Source: DASQPR01 sp963797605
GTDB lineage: Bacteria > Actinomycetota > Actinomycetes > Mycobacteriales > Micromonosporaceae
Assembly (NCBI GenBank): GCA_963797605.1
Contig: CAWCPX010000009.1
Coordinates: 186,001-250,000, forward strand
Reading direction: 5' to 3'
Length of the DNA: 64,000 nucleotides
Position numbers and translations under genes: made by a program. Under the pieces are notes generated by a model, which saw only the letters and a program-made list of their open reading frames with translations, was not told where the DNA came from and searched no databases. Below, piece by piece: positions 1-9,757 of the stretch (the first letter of the stretch is position 1; every line of letters begins with the position of its first letter).

Positions 1-461
1 TCTTCGCGGCGCTGACGGTGGCGGAGAACCTGCGGCTGGCCGAGCCGCGTACCGCGCGAAGCGCGTACGACCTGGTCTACGATCTGTTCCCGAGCTGCGG
101 CAACGCACCGGCAGGCGGCCGGCACGCTGTCCGGCGGCCAGCAGCAGATGGTGGCGATCGGCCGCGTGCTGCTCGGGCGGCAACCGGCTGCTGATCGCCG
201 ACGAGCCGACGAAGGGCCTGGCGCCGAAGGTCGTCACCGAGGTCGCGGTCGCGCTGGCGCGGTCGCCGAGGCGGTGCCGGTCCTGCTGGTGGAGCAGAAC
301 CTCGCCGTGGTCCGCCGGCTGGCGACGCGACGCCGTCGTGCTGGCCGACGGGCGCGTCGTGCACACCGGCGACGCCGACGGCCCTGCTCGCCGACCCGGA
401 GCTGACGGGGCAGCTGCTCGGCGTCTCGATCAAGCCGACCGCCCAAGGAGTGACGCCGTGA
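1..461 (+). CDS. livF: Branched-chain amino acid ABC importer, LivF-type ATPase (C-terminal part, frame-broken)
   Basis: This is the C-terminal part of the second ATPase of a Liv-type ABC importer; its start lies before the window. Readable pieces are the ABC signature TLSGGQQQMVAIGR (about 121-165), a Walker B stretch reading LLIADEPTKGLAP (about 185-225) and VLLVEQNLAVV (280-315), the form usual for LivF. They fall in different frames, so at least three single-base breaks interrupt the gene (near 175, 265 and 330); the first is healed by removing one G. The final TGA overlaps the livH start as GTGA (458-461). The substrate is inferred from the family and could also be an amide or urea. Confidence 0.8.
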
Positions 462-1327
462 CCACCACGATCCTGCTGACCGTCACCGGACTCGGGCCTG
501 GCCGCGCTGTACTTCCTGGTCGCCTCCGGGCTCTCGCTGATCTTCGGCCTGATGGACGTGCTCAACTTCGCGCACGGCGCGTTGCTCACCGTCGGCGCCT
601 ACGTCTGGTGGGCCGTCGCGGACCGGGCGGCGGCTCGTTCGGCTGGTCGCCGCGCTCGTGCTGCGGCGCGTTCTCGCGGGCGCGGTCGTCGCGGCGGTCA
701 CTCGAACTCGTGCGTGATCCGGCCGCTGTACCGGCGACCGCTCGACCAGGTGCTCGCCACCGTCGGGCTCGGCCTCGCGATGCCCGCGCTCGCTGCAGGC
801 GATCTGGGGCGCCGACGCGAGGACGTGGCCCGCCGCGTGGCTCGGCGGCACGTTCGACGTCGCCGGGCGCGCGCATCCCGACGGTCCGGCTCGTGCTCAT
901 CGGCGCCGCCGTGCTGCTCCTGCTGGCGCTGTGGCTGCTGCTCACGCGGACCCGTGCGGCCTGGTCGTGCGCGCCGGGGTCGAGGACCGGGACATGGTCA
1001 CCGCGCTCGGCATCGACGTGCGCCGCGCGTTCACCTGGTCTTCGCGCTCGGCGGGGCCGCGGCCGGGCTCGGCCGGCGCGCTCGGCGGCCTCTACTAGGG
1101 CTCGGTCGCACCCGGCGATGGCACCTCGCTGCTGATCTTCGCGTTCGTCGTGGTGGTGATCGGCGGGATGGGCTCGATCACCGGCACCGCCCTGGCCGCC
1201 GTCGCGGTCGGCCTGGTCCAGCAGTTCGCCAACTACATCCGCCAACCTCGGGAGCGAATCCGTGGTCATCCTGCTCGCCGTCGTCGTGCTGCTGCGGCGC
1301 CGCAACCTCGGCGGGAGGCCCGCATGA
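458..1327 (+). CDS. livH: Branched-chain amino acid ABC importer permease, LivH-type (frame-broken)
   Basis: This is an inner-membrane permease of a Liv-type importer. The GTG start (458) gives VTTTILLTVTGLG, and after a break near 495 the reading continues as SGLSLIFGLMDVLNFAHGAL, the diagnostic LivH N-terminus. Later pieces such as RPLYRRPLDQVLATVGLG (720-775) and VVVIGGMGSITGTALAAV (1150-1205) lie in other frames, so at least five indels are present over 870 bp. The stop overlaps the livM start as ATGA (1324-1327), which confirms where the gene ends and supports translational coupling. The expected length of about 290 residues fits the interval. An intact gene spoiled by sequence errors is more likely than a pseudogene. 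Confidence 0.8.
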
Positions 1328-2415
1328 GGCGGGCACTCTGGCTCCGGGCGCTGATCGTCTTCGTCGTGCTCGCGGCGATTCCGTACTCGACACTCTCGCT
1401 CCCGGGCGTGTTCGACGGCGCGTTCAACTCGGCCGGCGTGCAGCAGCTGATGGCGATCTGCCTCGTCTTCGGCGGCCTCGCGATCAGCTACGACCTGCTG
1501 TTCGGGCACACCGGCATCCTCTCGTTCGGCCACGGCATGTTCGTGGCGATCGGCATGTACGCGACCACGATCCTCGTCAACCACGCCGGCTACGGACTGT
1601 GGACGTCGGCCGCGCTCGGGCTCGGCATCGGACTGATCGCCGCGGTGACGCTCGGTGGCGTCGCGATGCGCGTGTCCGGCATCGGGTTCGCCATGGTGAC
1701 GCTGGCGTTCGGGCAGGCGGTCTCGATCCTGATCGTCTCCGGCTCACCGCGCCTCACCGGTGGCGAGCAGGGCCAGGCGCTGCGGGACGATGCGATCCCG
1801 GCCTTCCTCGCGGGCGTGCGCAACACCGGCAACCTCTACTGGCTCGCGCTGGTCTACCTGGTCGTGTGCGCGGTCGTGGTGTGGGCGGTATCGGCCTCGG
1901 TGCCGGGCCGGGTGATGCGCGGGATCCGTGACAACGAGCAGCGGGTCGAGGTGCTGGGCCTGCACCCCTACCTGTTCAAGCTGCTCGCGTTCGTCGTCGC
2001 CGGGGTCCTCGCGACCGCGGGCGGCGTCATGTATCTGCTGCTGCTCGGCGGCGCCACAGCCACCGTGTCCGGCTCCGATTTCACGCTCGCGCTGCTGGTC
2101 ATGGTCGTGCTCGGAGGCGCGGGCCGCCGCTGGGGCGCGATCATGGGCGGAATCCTGTACGCGTACGCGAGCCAGACGCTCACCCGCGTGTCGAACTCGT
2201 CGGCCGTGGCGTCGTTGCCCGGTATGGTTCGCGGGCCGTTGGCGCAGCCGCTGTTTCTCCTGGGGCTGGCGTTCGTCGTCATCGTCGTCTTCGTGCCGGG
2301 AGGTCTCGCCGGGCTGCCGGCGCGCCTCGGTCTGGCTCGATTCGGGGCGACTCGACTCGGGCTGACTCGACTCGGGCTGACTCGACTCGGAAGGAGCCGG
2401 CATGGCGAGGTTTGA
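1324..2415 (+). CDS. livM: Branched-chain amino acid ABC importer permease, LivM-type
   Basis: This intact 363-residue permease forms the transport channel with LivH. It has about nine to ten hydrophobic segments and the LivM signatures ISYDLLFGHTGILSFGHGMF (residues about 55-75) and VMRGIRDNEQRVEVLGLHP, the cytoplasmic loop that touches the ATPase. The ATG overlaps the livH stop by four bases. The C-terminus is unusual: after the last membrane segment comes an Arg/Leu/Gly tail coded by a 15-bp tandem repeat (2349-2393). That tail runs 14 bases into the next gene, whose SD (AAGGAG, about 2391-2396) lies inside the repeat end. The tail looks like a local expansion and not a family feature. Confidence 0.9.
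   Translation: MRRALWLRALIVFVVLAAIPYSTLSLPGVFDGAFNSAGVQQLMAICLVFGGLAISYDLLFGHTGILSFGHGMFVAIGMYATTILVNHAGYGLWTSAALGLGIGLIAAVTLGGVAMRVSGIGFAMVTLAFGQAVSILIVSGSPRLTGGEQGQALRDDAIPAFLAGVRNTGNLYWLALVYLVVCAVVVWAVSASVPGRVMRGIRDNEQRVEVLGLHPYLFKLLAFVVAGVLATAGGVMYLLLLGGATATVSGSDFTLALLVMVVLGGAGRRWGAIMGGILYAYASQTLTRVSNSSAVASLPGMVRGPLAQPLFLLGLAFVVIVVFVPGGLAGLPARLGLARFGATRLGLTRLGLTRLGRSRHGEV
2349..2393 (+). repeat. 15-bp minisatellite inside the livM 3' end
   Basis: The unit gactcgactcgggct occurs at 2349-2363 and 2364-2378, and a slightly changed third copy at 2379-2393. The period is a multiple of three, so livM stays open and gains a short repeated Thr-Arg-Leu-Gly tail. The last copy runs into the ribosome binding site of the following hydrolase gene. 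Confidence 0.9.
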
Positions 2416-3293
2416 GACGTTCGACGAACACACCGTGCCCGTCGCCGGCGGTGACCTCGCCGTGGTGCGGTGGCCCGCCGACCACGCCGACGCCGCGACC
2501 GTGCTGCTGGTGCACGGCATCACCGCGAACGCGCTCGCCTGGGCAGGCGTCGTGGAGGCCGTCGGCGGACGGGCGCACCTCATCGCTCCCGACCTGCGGG
2601 GCCGGGCGGGGTCACGTGCCGTCGGCCGGACCGTGGGGGATCGCACGGGACGCCGACGATCTGGTGGCCGTGCTCGATCACGCAGGCCTCGAACGTGTCA
2701 CCGTGGTCGGTCACTCGCTCGGCGGTTTCGTGGCATGCACGCTGGCGCGGCGTTATCCGGCACGCGTGTCCCGGGTGATCGCGGTCGACGGCGGGCTGGG
2801 GTTCCCGGTGCCCGCGGGCCTTGACCCGGACCACGTCCTCGACGCGATCCTCGGGCCCGCGGTGGCGAAGCTCGCCATGACGTTCGACGGCGTCGACGGT
2901 TACCTCGACTTCCACCGCAAGCATCCGGCGTTCGTCGGCAGTTGGAGCCCGGAGCTGACCGCGTACCTGCACCGGGACGCTGTCGATGCCGGCGCCGGCA
3001 CGGTCGTCTCGAGCTGCGTCGAGGAGGCGATCCGCGCGGACGGGCGCGACATCCTGGTGGAGTCCGACATCCGGGACGCGATCCGGGATCTCGAATGCCC
3101 GGTGACGTTCCTTCATGCCGAGCGTGGCCTGATGAACGAGGAGCAGGCGCTGTACGACGACGGTCGGCTGGCCGTGGCGGCGCTGGACCAGGCTCGGGTG
3201 GACGTGCGATTCGTGCCGGGCACGAACCATTACACGATCGTCGCGCCCGGCGCGGGAGCAGACGCGGTGGCCGCCGTGATTGTCACGAATTGA
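2402..3293 (+). CDS. Alpha/beta hydrolase (one frame break)
   Basis: This soluble alpha/beta-hydrolase-fold protein of about 296 residues has the oxyanion region VLLVHGITAN near residue 35, the nucleophile elbow GHSLGG near residue 105, and a late histidine in GTNHYTI near the end, giving a complete Ser-Asp-His set. One extra G near 2608 splits it into two frames: residues before about 69 read from the ATG at 2402, the rest from the next frame. It overlaps the livM end by 14 bases, so it is probably co-transcribed with the importer and may act on an imported ester, amide or lactone. The substrate cannot be told from the sequence. Confidence 0.8.
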
Positions 3294-3371
3294 ACGGACT
3301 GCCGATAGGGCGGGCGTCCTCCGGGTCCACGATCTGTCGCAGCACTCCTGCGACGGACCCGTCAGGCGAGC

Positions 3372-3421
3372 AGACCTTGGTGATTCATGGTTGCCCCGGC
3401 AGCCACAAATCATCAAGGTCT
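3372..3421. terminator. Hairpin between convergent genes
   Basis: Arms agaccttggtgatt (3372-3385) and aatcatcaaggtct (3408-3421) pair over 14 bases with one mismatch and a 22-base loop. It lies in the 236-bp gap between the hydrolase (ending 3293) and the convergent MetE-like gene (ending 3530), where a bidirectional terminator is expected. There is no clear T run, so the function is inferred. Confidence 0.45.
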
Positions 3422-3529
3422 ACTCAACGCCTGCGCCCCCCGGACGACATATCCGACTTTTCGATCGCTGATCCCGCCGCACGACCCACACGACCGCCGT
3501 CCACGTGACCACGGAACGTGGCCTGGCGA

Positions 3530-4565
3530 TCAGGCGAACTCCTCCCGGAGCACCCGGGCGGCTCCGGCCATCGCGCGCATCTTGCCGGCCGCCGAATCCC
3601 GGGGCAGGTACTTCATGCCGCAGTCGGTCGCGAGCACCACGTTCTCCGGGGCGACGTACGGCAGGGCCCGGCGTACCCGCGCGACGACCGTCTCCACCGT
3701 CTCCACGGCCGGGTCGGACAGGTCGATGACGCCGAGCATGATCGTCTTTCCGGGCAGCTCGTCGCAGCACCGATGTGTCCAGGTTGGACTGCGCCGTCTC
3801 GATCGAGATCTGGTCGCAGGAGCAGTCGGCGAGTTCGGGCAGGAACGAGTAGCCGGACGGGCGTTCGTGGATGATCGCGGCGTACCCGAAGCAGAGGTGT
3901 ACGGCCGTGGTGCCGACGACACCGTCGAGCGCACGGTTCAGCGCGGCCAGGCCGTACTTCCGGGCGGGTTCCGGGCGTGCCTGCAGGTAGGGCTCGTCGA
4001 CCTGCACGATGTCGGCGCCGGCGGCGAACAGGTCCCGGATCTCGGCGTTGACGGCGTCCGCGTACGCATAGGCCAGTTGCTCCGGGTCGCCGTAGTAGTC
4101 GTCCTGTGCCTGCTGCGACATCGTGAACGGGCCGGGCACCGTGACCTTGATCGTGCGGTCGGTGTTGGCGCGCAGGAACCGCACGTCGGCGACCTGCACC
4201 GGGTGCGGACGGCTGATCGGGCCGACGACGCGCGGCACCGGGTTCGGGTGGCCGCTGCGGTCGAGGGCCTCGCCCGGGTGGTCGAGGTCGAGACCGACGA
4301 GCGCGGTCGCGAAGTGGTTCGAGTAGCTCTCCCGGCGGATCTCGCCATCGGTGAGGATGTCGAGGCCCGCATCCTCCTGCGCCCGGATCGCGAGCAGCGT
4401 CGCGTCGTCCTGCGCCTCGGCCAGATATTCCGGCGCCGGCCGCCACAGCTCGCGGGCACGCACGCGGGGCGGGAACCGGCCGGCGAGCTTCGCCCGGTCG
4501 ATCAGCCAGTCGGGTTGGGCGTAACTGCCCACCAGCGTGGTCGGAAACAGCGGAAGTGCCGGCAT
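3530..4565 (-). CDS. Cobalamin-independent methionine synthase-like methyltransferase (MetE C-terminal domain only; one frame break)
   Basis: This protein of about 344 residues matches the catalytic barrel of MetE and lacks the N-terminal half. It begins MPALPLFPTTLVGSYAQPDW and has the acidic substrate strand DIVQVDEPYLQ, the zinc-binding HLC in TAVHLCFGY and a late cysteine in LATDCGMKYLPR, so the His-Cys-Glu-Cys zinc set can be traced. An extra C near 3768 shifts the frame between NLDTSVL and DELPGKT. The ATG at 4565 is chosen because GGAGG precedes it by 8 bases; two upstream in-frame ATGs (4580, 4595) lack this. It lies 75 bases downstream of the PucR-like regulator on the same strand. 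Such short forms often act on substrates other than methyl-folate, so the methyl donor is unknown. Confidence 0.8.
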
Positions 4566-4640
4566 GGTCTTGTCCTCCATTGGCTCGTGCTTCATTGGCT
4601 GAGCCCCAGGTGGCAGTATGCCCGGTCGCCCGGCCGGCGG

Positions 4641-6538
4641 CTACAAAGCCTCCAGCGACGGCCCCAGCAGATGCAACCGCAGCGCCAGCTGCACCTCGAG
4701 CGCGCGTTCGGGCTTCTGCCAGTCCGGGCCGAGCAGCTGGCTGACCCGCTCCAACCGCTGCGTCACCGTGTTCACGTGCACGTGCAGCAGTTCGGCCGCC
4801 CGGGCCAGACCGCCGCCGACCGCGAAATAGGCCTCGAGCGTCTGCGCGAGTGCGGTGCTGCGGCGCCGGTCGTAGTCGAGCAGCGGGCCGAGGGTGCGGT
4901 CGATGAACCCGGTCACGTCGCGTTCGGCCCCGAGGAGCAGGCCGACGAACCCCAGCTCGGAGGTGCTGGCGGCGTTGCCGATCCGGCCGAGCGCGACGAG
5001 AGCGGAGGCGACCCGGTCCGCGTCGCGGAACGCCGGCGCGAAGTCGGCGAGGTCGCGAGGTCGAGCGTCGGACCGGCGGCGCCCGCGGTCGCCGTGGCCG
5101 TCTGCGCCCGGGCGAGGTCGCGCACGACCGTCCGGGCCGCGGCGCCGGCGTCGGAACCCGGCAGCAACAGCACGATCCGCGCCTGTCGAGCGGCCGCGAG
5201 ACCACCGCGAGAGGACGCGTACGTCGCCGCCCACGAGAACGTCCGCTGCCTCGGGGCACCGTCAGCGGTCGCGAGCACGACGATGACATGCGGCTGGTCG
5301 AGACGCACCCCGAGTCGCAGCGCCCGTGACCGGAGGCCGTCGGGATTGCGTACCGGCTGGGTCAAAAGGTCGTCGAGCAGGTCACCGCGCACCCGCCCCT
5401 CGGCGTCGGCCACGTTGCGGGCGAACAGCTCCAGCAGCGCCGTCACGACCGCCGCCCGCTCCAGGATCCGCTGGTCGGCGTCCACGAGCGGCTGATCCGG
5501 CCGCAGTGCCAGCGCGCCCAGATCCTCGGTGCCGGCGACGATCGCGGCCACCCAGACGCCGTCGCGCACGACGCTGCGGCCCTCGCGCCGGGACGCGGTC
5601 ACGGCTTCGGTGATCATCGCCGGGTCGTGGACGTCGCCGCCGGCGCGGATCCGGCCGCCGCTGTCGTAGACGACGAGGGAGCCGCCGAACATGTCGGTCA
5701 CGGCCGCCGCGACGTCCTCGATGCCGCCGCCGCGCAGCACGATCGCGGTCATCCGGTCGTGCGCGGCGGCGGCGCGTTCGACCGACGCGCTGTGCGCCTG
5801 GATCACCGTGTGCGCCGAGGACAGCTCGGCCAGCGCGGTGCGGGTCTCGCCGAGCAACCGGGTCGTGTCGATCGCGACGGCCGCGTGCGCCGCGAGCGAG
5901 ACCAGCAACGCCACCTCCTCGCGGGCGAACGGGCGTTCGGCCCGGTTGGCCGCGTAGAGCACACCGATCACGCTGGACCCGAGGCGCAGCGGCACGCCGA
6001 GGATCGCGACGAGCCCCTCCTCGCCGACGCCCGCGTCGATGTCGCCGGTGTGCCGGAAGCGGCTGTCGGCCGGATAGTTCGCGGTGACGTACGGCGTCGC
6101 GGTCTGGCTGACCAGGCCGCCGAGCCCCTCGCCCATGCCGAGCCGCAGCCCCTGGAAGCGCGCCGACACCGATCCGTCGGTCACCCGCATCGTGGTGTCG
6201 CCGCGCTCGGGGTCGGTCAGCGTCATGTAGGCGACGTCCGCGCCGAGCAGCGTGCGGGCCCGGTGCACGATCGCGCGCAGCACCGCGTCGATGTCGCGCA
6301 TGCCGGCGAGGTCGTTCGCGGTGTCGTAGAGCGCCGACAGCTCCTCTTCGCGCCGGCGCCGGCGGGCGAGCAGGTTCCGGACCCGCAGCGCGACGACCTT
6401 CGTCTCCTCCAACTCGGCGATCTCGTCGGGGGGCAGGCCGCCGGTGCGCGCGGCGACCAGCGGACCTTCGAACTCGATCGCGGCCGCCTCCCGGGCGAGC
6501 AGTTCGAGGAAGTCGCGGACGGCCGGCATGAGCGACAT
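4641..6538 (-). CDS. GAF-domain and PucR/CdaR-type helix-turn-helix regulator (one frame break)
   Basis: This transcription factor of about 632 residues has a GAF sensor domain roughly at residues 90-260 (LLGADVAYMTLTDPERGDT to LLVSLAAHAAVAIDTTRLL), a second sensory region, and the PucR-type C-terminal helix-turn-helix TLEAYFAVGGGLARAAELLH followed by VNTVTQRLERVSQLLG. The two parts are in different frames because of an indel near 5058. The ATG at 6538 is the first good start and lies two bases after the stop of the dehydrogenase gene (6541), so the two are almost certainly one transcript. In this protein class GAF domains bind small ligands, and PucR proteins often control use of the substrate handled by adjacent genes, here probably 3-hydroxybutyrate or PHB. 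Confidence 0.85.
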
Positions 6539-6540
6539 TG

Positions 6541-7354
6541 TCAACTGGCGGTCCAGCCGCCGTCGAGGGGAATCGAGGCGCCGGTCATGAAATCGGCGGC
6601 GGGCGAGCACAGATATGCCACCAATTCGGCCACTTCGGCCGGCTCGATCAGGCGTTTGATCGCGGACCGGGTCGAGCATGATATTTGCTCACGACGTCGG
6701 CCGGGGGATGCCGTGGCTGGTGGCCTGCTGCGGCGATCTGGCCCTCGACGAGCGGCGTGCGCACATACTCGGGTTGACGCAGTTGGCCGTGACGCCGTGC
6801 GCGGCGCCTTCGAGCGCGATCACCTTGGTCAGGCCTTCCAGCCCGTGCTTCGCGGCCACGTACGCCGCCTTGTACGGCGAGGCGCGCAGCCCGTGCACGG
6901 ACGAGATGTTGACCACGCGACCCCAGCCGCGCGCGTACATCGCGGGCAACACGCGCCGGGTCAGCCGGAACGGAGCCTCGACCATCACCCGCTGGATGTA
7001 CGCGAAGCGGTCGCCCGGGAACTCCTCGATCGGGCGCGACGTGCTGCAGCCCGGCGCTGTTGACGAGGATCGTGGCAGCCGAGCGGGTCGAACGCGTCGA
7101 GGCGGCTGGTCGGCGAGACAGATCCACCGCCACCGGCGTGCCTCCGATGTCCAGCGGCGATCCGTCACGGCCCTCGGCGTTGACGTCCAGCGCGATCACC
7201 CTGGCCCCGGTCGCGGCCAAGCCGGATCGCGATCGCGCGGCCGATGCCGCTGGCCGGCCCCGGTCACGATCGCCGTATGCGCCGCTCAGGTCGAGGTGCA
7301 CCACTTCGGCCGTCCGATCGGTCGTGGCCGATGCGGCGCGTCGGTGATCGTCAT
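6541..7354 (-). CDS. bdh: 3-hydroxybutyrate dehydrogenase-like short-chain dehydrogenase (frame-broken)
   Basis: This SDR enzyme of about 270 residues would oxidise 3-hydroxybutyrate to acetoacetate with NAD. The best-conserved stretch contains VVNISSVHGLRASPYKAAYV and then AAKHGLEGLTKVIALE, the active-site Ser and Tyr-x3-Lys region typical of BdhA. The C-terminal end, readable from 6541-6660, gives MTGASIPLDGGW, the usual SDR finish. The N-terminal NAD-binding part (about 7150-7330) is cut by several indels: LAATGARVIALDVNAEGRDG is readable in one frame. It is the first gene of a leftward operon with the regulator and is divergent from a PHB depolymerase, which supports the substrate. An acetoacetyl-CoA reductase is a less likely alternative. 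Confidence 0.75.
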
Positions 7355-7569
7355 GCGAGGAAACTACGAGCCCGCGCGCGCGCGCGCACATGGTTGCCGC
7401 CCACACAGTCTGCCCGGAACTCATGTAGCTCCGCCCGACTGCAGGGTGGCCTCGACACATGTCCGCCGCGGTAAATATCGGGTTTCGTCCATATGGTGTC
7501 GGTCGCCCGTGCCGGCCTACGGTCGCGGCATCGACCTCAGCGACGTCGACGAAAGGAGCGGACCCATGG
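7355..7569. promoter_or_regulatory. Divergent promoter region with an alternating CG tract
   Basis: This 215-bp spacer separates the leftward bdh operon from the rightward PHB depolymerase. It contains an uninterrupted alternating CG run at 7373-7387. A ribosome binding site AAAGGAG lies at about 7553-7559, ahead of the depolymerase start. No operator could be identified with confidence. Confidence 0.5.
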
Positions 7570-8842
7570 ATGAAATCCCTGCCCACGCGTACCTCGGCCG
7601 GCTGCGAACGCGCGGTCGCCGCCGTGCTCACCGTGCTCCTGGTCGCGGCCGCGGCGCTCGCCGTCGTGACAGGCGCGCCGGCGACCGCGGCCGCCACGCT
7701 GACACAGGTCACCGGGCTTCGGATCAAACCCGGGAAACCTCGGCATGTACGCGTACGTGCCGACGAACCTGCCGGCCGGCGCCCCGCTCGTCGTCGCGCT
7801 GCACGGCTGCACCCAGTCGGCATCGGACTTCTACAGCAACGCCGGCTGGCCGAAATACGCCGACCTGTGGGGCTTCGCGGCTCGTGTTCCCGCAGACGAC
7901 GTCCGCGAACAACTCCCTGAGCTGCTTCAACTGGTTCGACCCGACGAAGGACGCGCGCGGGCGTCGGCGAGGCGCTGTCGATCAAGCAGATGGTCGACTA
8001 CGCCGTCGCGCACTACGGCTCGGACACGCATCGCGTCTTCATCACCGGGCTGTCCGCCGGTGGCGCGATGACGGCGGACATGCTCGCCGACTATCCGGAC
8101 GTGTTCGCCGGCGGCGCCACCGACTCCGGGCTGCCCGCGTTCTGCGCGACCAGCACGTCGCAGGCGAGCACGTGCCAGTACAGCAACCAGAACAAGACTC
8201 CGGCGCAGTGGGGCACCCTGGCCCGCGGCGGCGACTCCGGGTACGCCGGACCGTGGCCGCGCGTCGCGATCTGGCAGGGCAGCTCCGATTCCGAGGTGAC
8301 GCCGGTCAACAGCACCGAACTGCGGGACCAGTGGACGAACGTGTGGGGCATCAGCCAGACCGCCTCGTCGACGCAGACGCTGACCGGCGGCACCACGCTG
8401 AACGTCTACAACGACTCGAGCGGCAAGCCGGCCGTCGAGCTCTACACCGATCTCCGGCATGGGCCACGGCACGGCGGTGCACCCGGGTTCGGCGATCGAC
8501 CAGTGCGGCACGACCGGCACGTACTACCCGAACTACATCTGCTCGACGTACTACACCGCGAAATTCTTCGGCCTGGACACCGGCAGCGCGTCGCCGTCGC
8601 CCACACCGACGCCGACGGTGACACCCACCCCGACGCCTACTCCCACGCCCACGCCAACGACGCCGGTTTGTTACACCGCGAGTAACTACGCCCACACGGT
8701 CGCGGGCCGCGCGTACCAATCGGGCGGGTACACCTACGCGAACGGTTCCAACCAGAACATGGGTCTGTGGAACGTGTTCGTCACGCACACCCTGAAGCAG
8801 ACCGCCGCGAACTACTACGTCATCTCCGACGGCGGCTGCTGA
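7570..8842 (+). CDS. Extracellular PHB depolymerase / polyester esterase (frame-broken)
   Basis: This secreted esterase of about 423 residues would cut polyhydroxybutyrate outside the cell. It has a signal peptide (AAVLTVLLVAAAALAVV, cleaved near APATAAA), the oxyanion motif LHGCTQS, the lipase box GLSAGG, an acid region IWQGSSDSEVTP and the histidine in GMGHGTAV. A Pro-Thr linker (about 8590-8660) leads to a C-terminal domain with GRAYQSGGYTYANGSNQNMG, which resembles the polymer-binding domain of PHB depolymerases. Frame breaks lie near 7729, 7881, 7958 and 8450; at least the first two are mended by removing one base. ATG 7570 is preferred because the reading from it carries the signal peptide. 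Acetylxylan esterases share the fold but not this C-terminal domain. Confidence 0.85.
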
Positions 8843-8849
8843 GAGCTCC

Positions 8850-8882
8850 GGCAAGCGGGGTGTTGCGCGCCCCCCGCTTGCC
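8850..8882 (+). terminator. Strong hairpin terminator after the PHB depolymerase
   Basis: A perfect 11-bp stem ggcaagcgggg / ccccgcttgcc encloses an 11-base loop, 8 bases after the depolymerase stop. The downstream T run is weak, as is common in this phylum. Confidence 0.75.
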
Positions 8883-8886
8883 AAAC

Positions 8887-8916
8887 ATAGTACGGAATCG
8901 TATAGTACGGAATCGT
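8887..8916 (+). promoter_or_regulatory. Two tandem 15-bp repeats forming the MarR gene promoter or operator
   Basis: The sequence atagtacggaatcgt occurs twice head to tail (8887-8901 and 8902-8916). The second copy contains most of a TATAGT -10 element (8901-8906) and runs into the GTG start at 8915, which is 8 bases beyond it. The arrangement suggests a leaderless transcript and possible autorepression by the MarR protein. Confidence 0.6.
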
Positions 8917-9322
8917 GATATCCGAACCCGTACTTCTCGCGTTGCAGCGCGCCACCCACGCCACGCTGCAGGCGCTCGCCACCGACCTCGTCGACCTCGA
9001 CCTGACATCGTCCGAGATCAACGCGCTCGGCAACCTCGGCGACGGCGTCCCGCGCACGGTCTCCGGACTCGGCGCGGCTATCGGAGCCCGCCCAACGACC
9101 CTGACCGGCGTGCTTGACCGGCTGGAACGGCGAGGCCTGATCACGCGGGGAACCCAGCCGGGAGACCGGCGGGCGGTGCTCATCGAGTTGACGACCGATG
9201 GCGCTGCCACGGCGGCGACGGTCCGGGCCGCGATGACCGATCTGGAGCGACGCGCCGGCCTCGCCGGGATTGAGAGTCTGCGCGCGTCGCTCGCCACCCT
9301 GGCGCGGATGGGAGCCCGATGA
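8915..9322 (+). CDS. MarR-family transcriptional regulator
   Basis: This 135-residue winged-helix protein contains the MarR recognition helix and wing GARPTTLTGVLDRLERRGLI followed by TRGTQPGDRRAVLIELT, with dimerisation helices at both ends. It begins with GTG inside a tandem operator-like repeat and needs no SD. Its stop overlaps the next gene (ATGA, 9319-9322), so it is coupled to the unknown gene at 9319. MarR proteins usually repress their own operon and respond to small, often aromatic, molecules; the ligand here is unknown. Confidence 0.85.
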   Translation: MISEPVLLALQRATHATLQALATDLVDLDLTSSEINALGNLGDGVPRTVSGLGAAIGARPTTLTGVLDRLERRGLITRGTQPGDRRAVLIELTTDGAATAATVRAAMTDLERRAGLAGIESLRASLATLARMGAR

Positions 9323-9747
9323 CCACGGATGTGTTCGACGGCATGATGGCCGACGTCATGACCCGCGCCGAGCGGTTCGGGCACCGGCAACACGTCGAGC
9401 TCACCTGGCTGATTGTGCGACAGGTCGGCCGAGTGGCCGCGATCGACGTGGTCAGCGCGGGCATCCGGCGAACCGCCCGGTACGCCGGCGCGCCCCAGAA
9501 ATACCATGCGACCGTGAGCCGAGCCTGGGTCGACCTGGTCGCGTTCCACTGCGACACCGGAGCCTCCGGCGACGACACGTCCTTCGACGCGTTCGTCGAT
9601 CGGGTGCCGGCACTGCTCGATAAGCGGCTGCTCGCCGGGCATTACCGCTCCACGACGCTTGCATCGGCCGCCGCGAAAGCCGGATGGGTCGAACCCGACC
9701 TGTGCCCGCTTCCCGGTGAGCGGTTTCCGCACACCGTACCCACATAG
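9319..9747 (+). CDS. Conserved hypothetical protein coupled to MarR
   Basis: This 142-residue soluble protein has no membrane segment and no recognised catalytic motif. Its most distinctive stretch is FGHRQHVELTWLIVRQVGR near residues 19-38, rich in His and Trp, followed by ATVSRAWVDLVAFH; the C-terminal half is helical and ends near ERFPHTVPT. It starts at the ATG overlapping the MarR stop, so it belongs to the MarR transcript and is probably what that regulator controls. A function cannot be assigned. Confidence 0.7.
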   Translation: MTTDVFDGMMADVMTRAERFGHRQHVELTWLIVRQVGRVAAIDVVSAGIRRTARYAGAPQKYHATVSRAWVDLVAFHCDTGASGDDTSFDAFVDRVPALLDKRLLAGHYRSTTLASAAAKAGWVEPDLCPLPGERFPHTVPT

Positions 9748-9757
9748 GATCGTTGGG

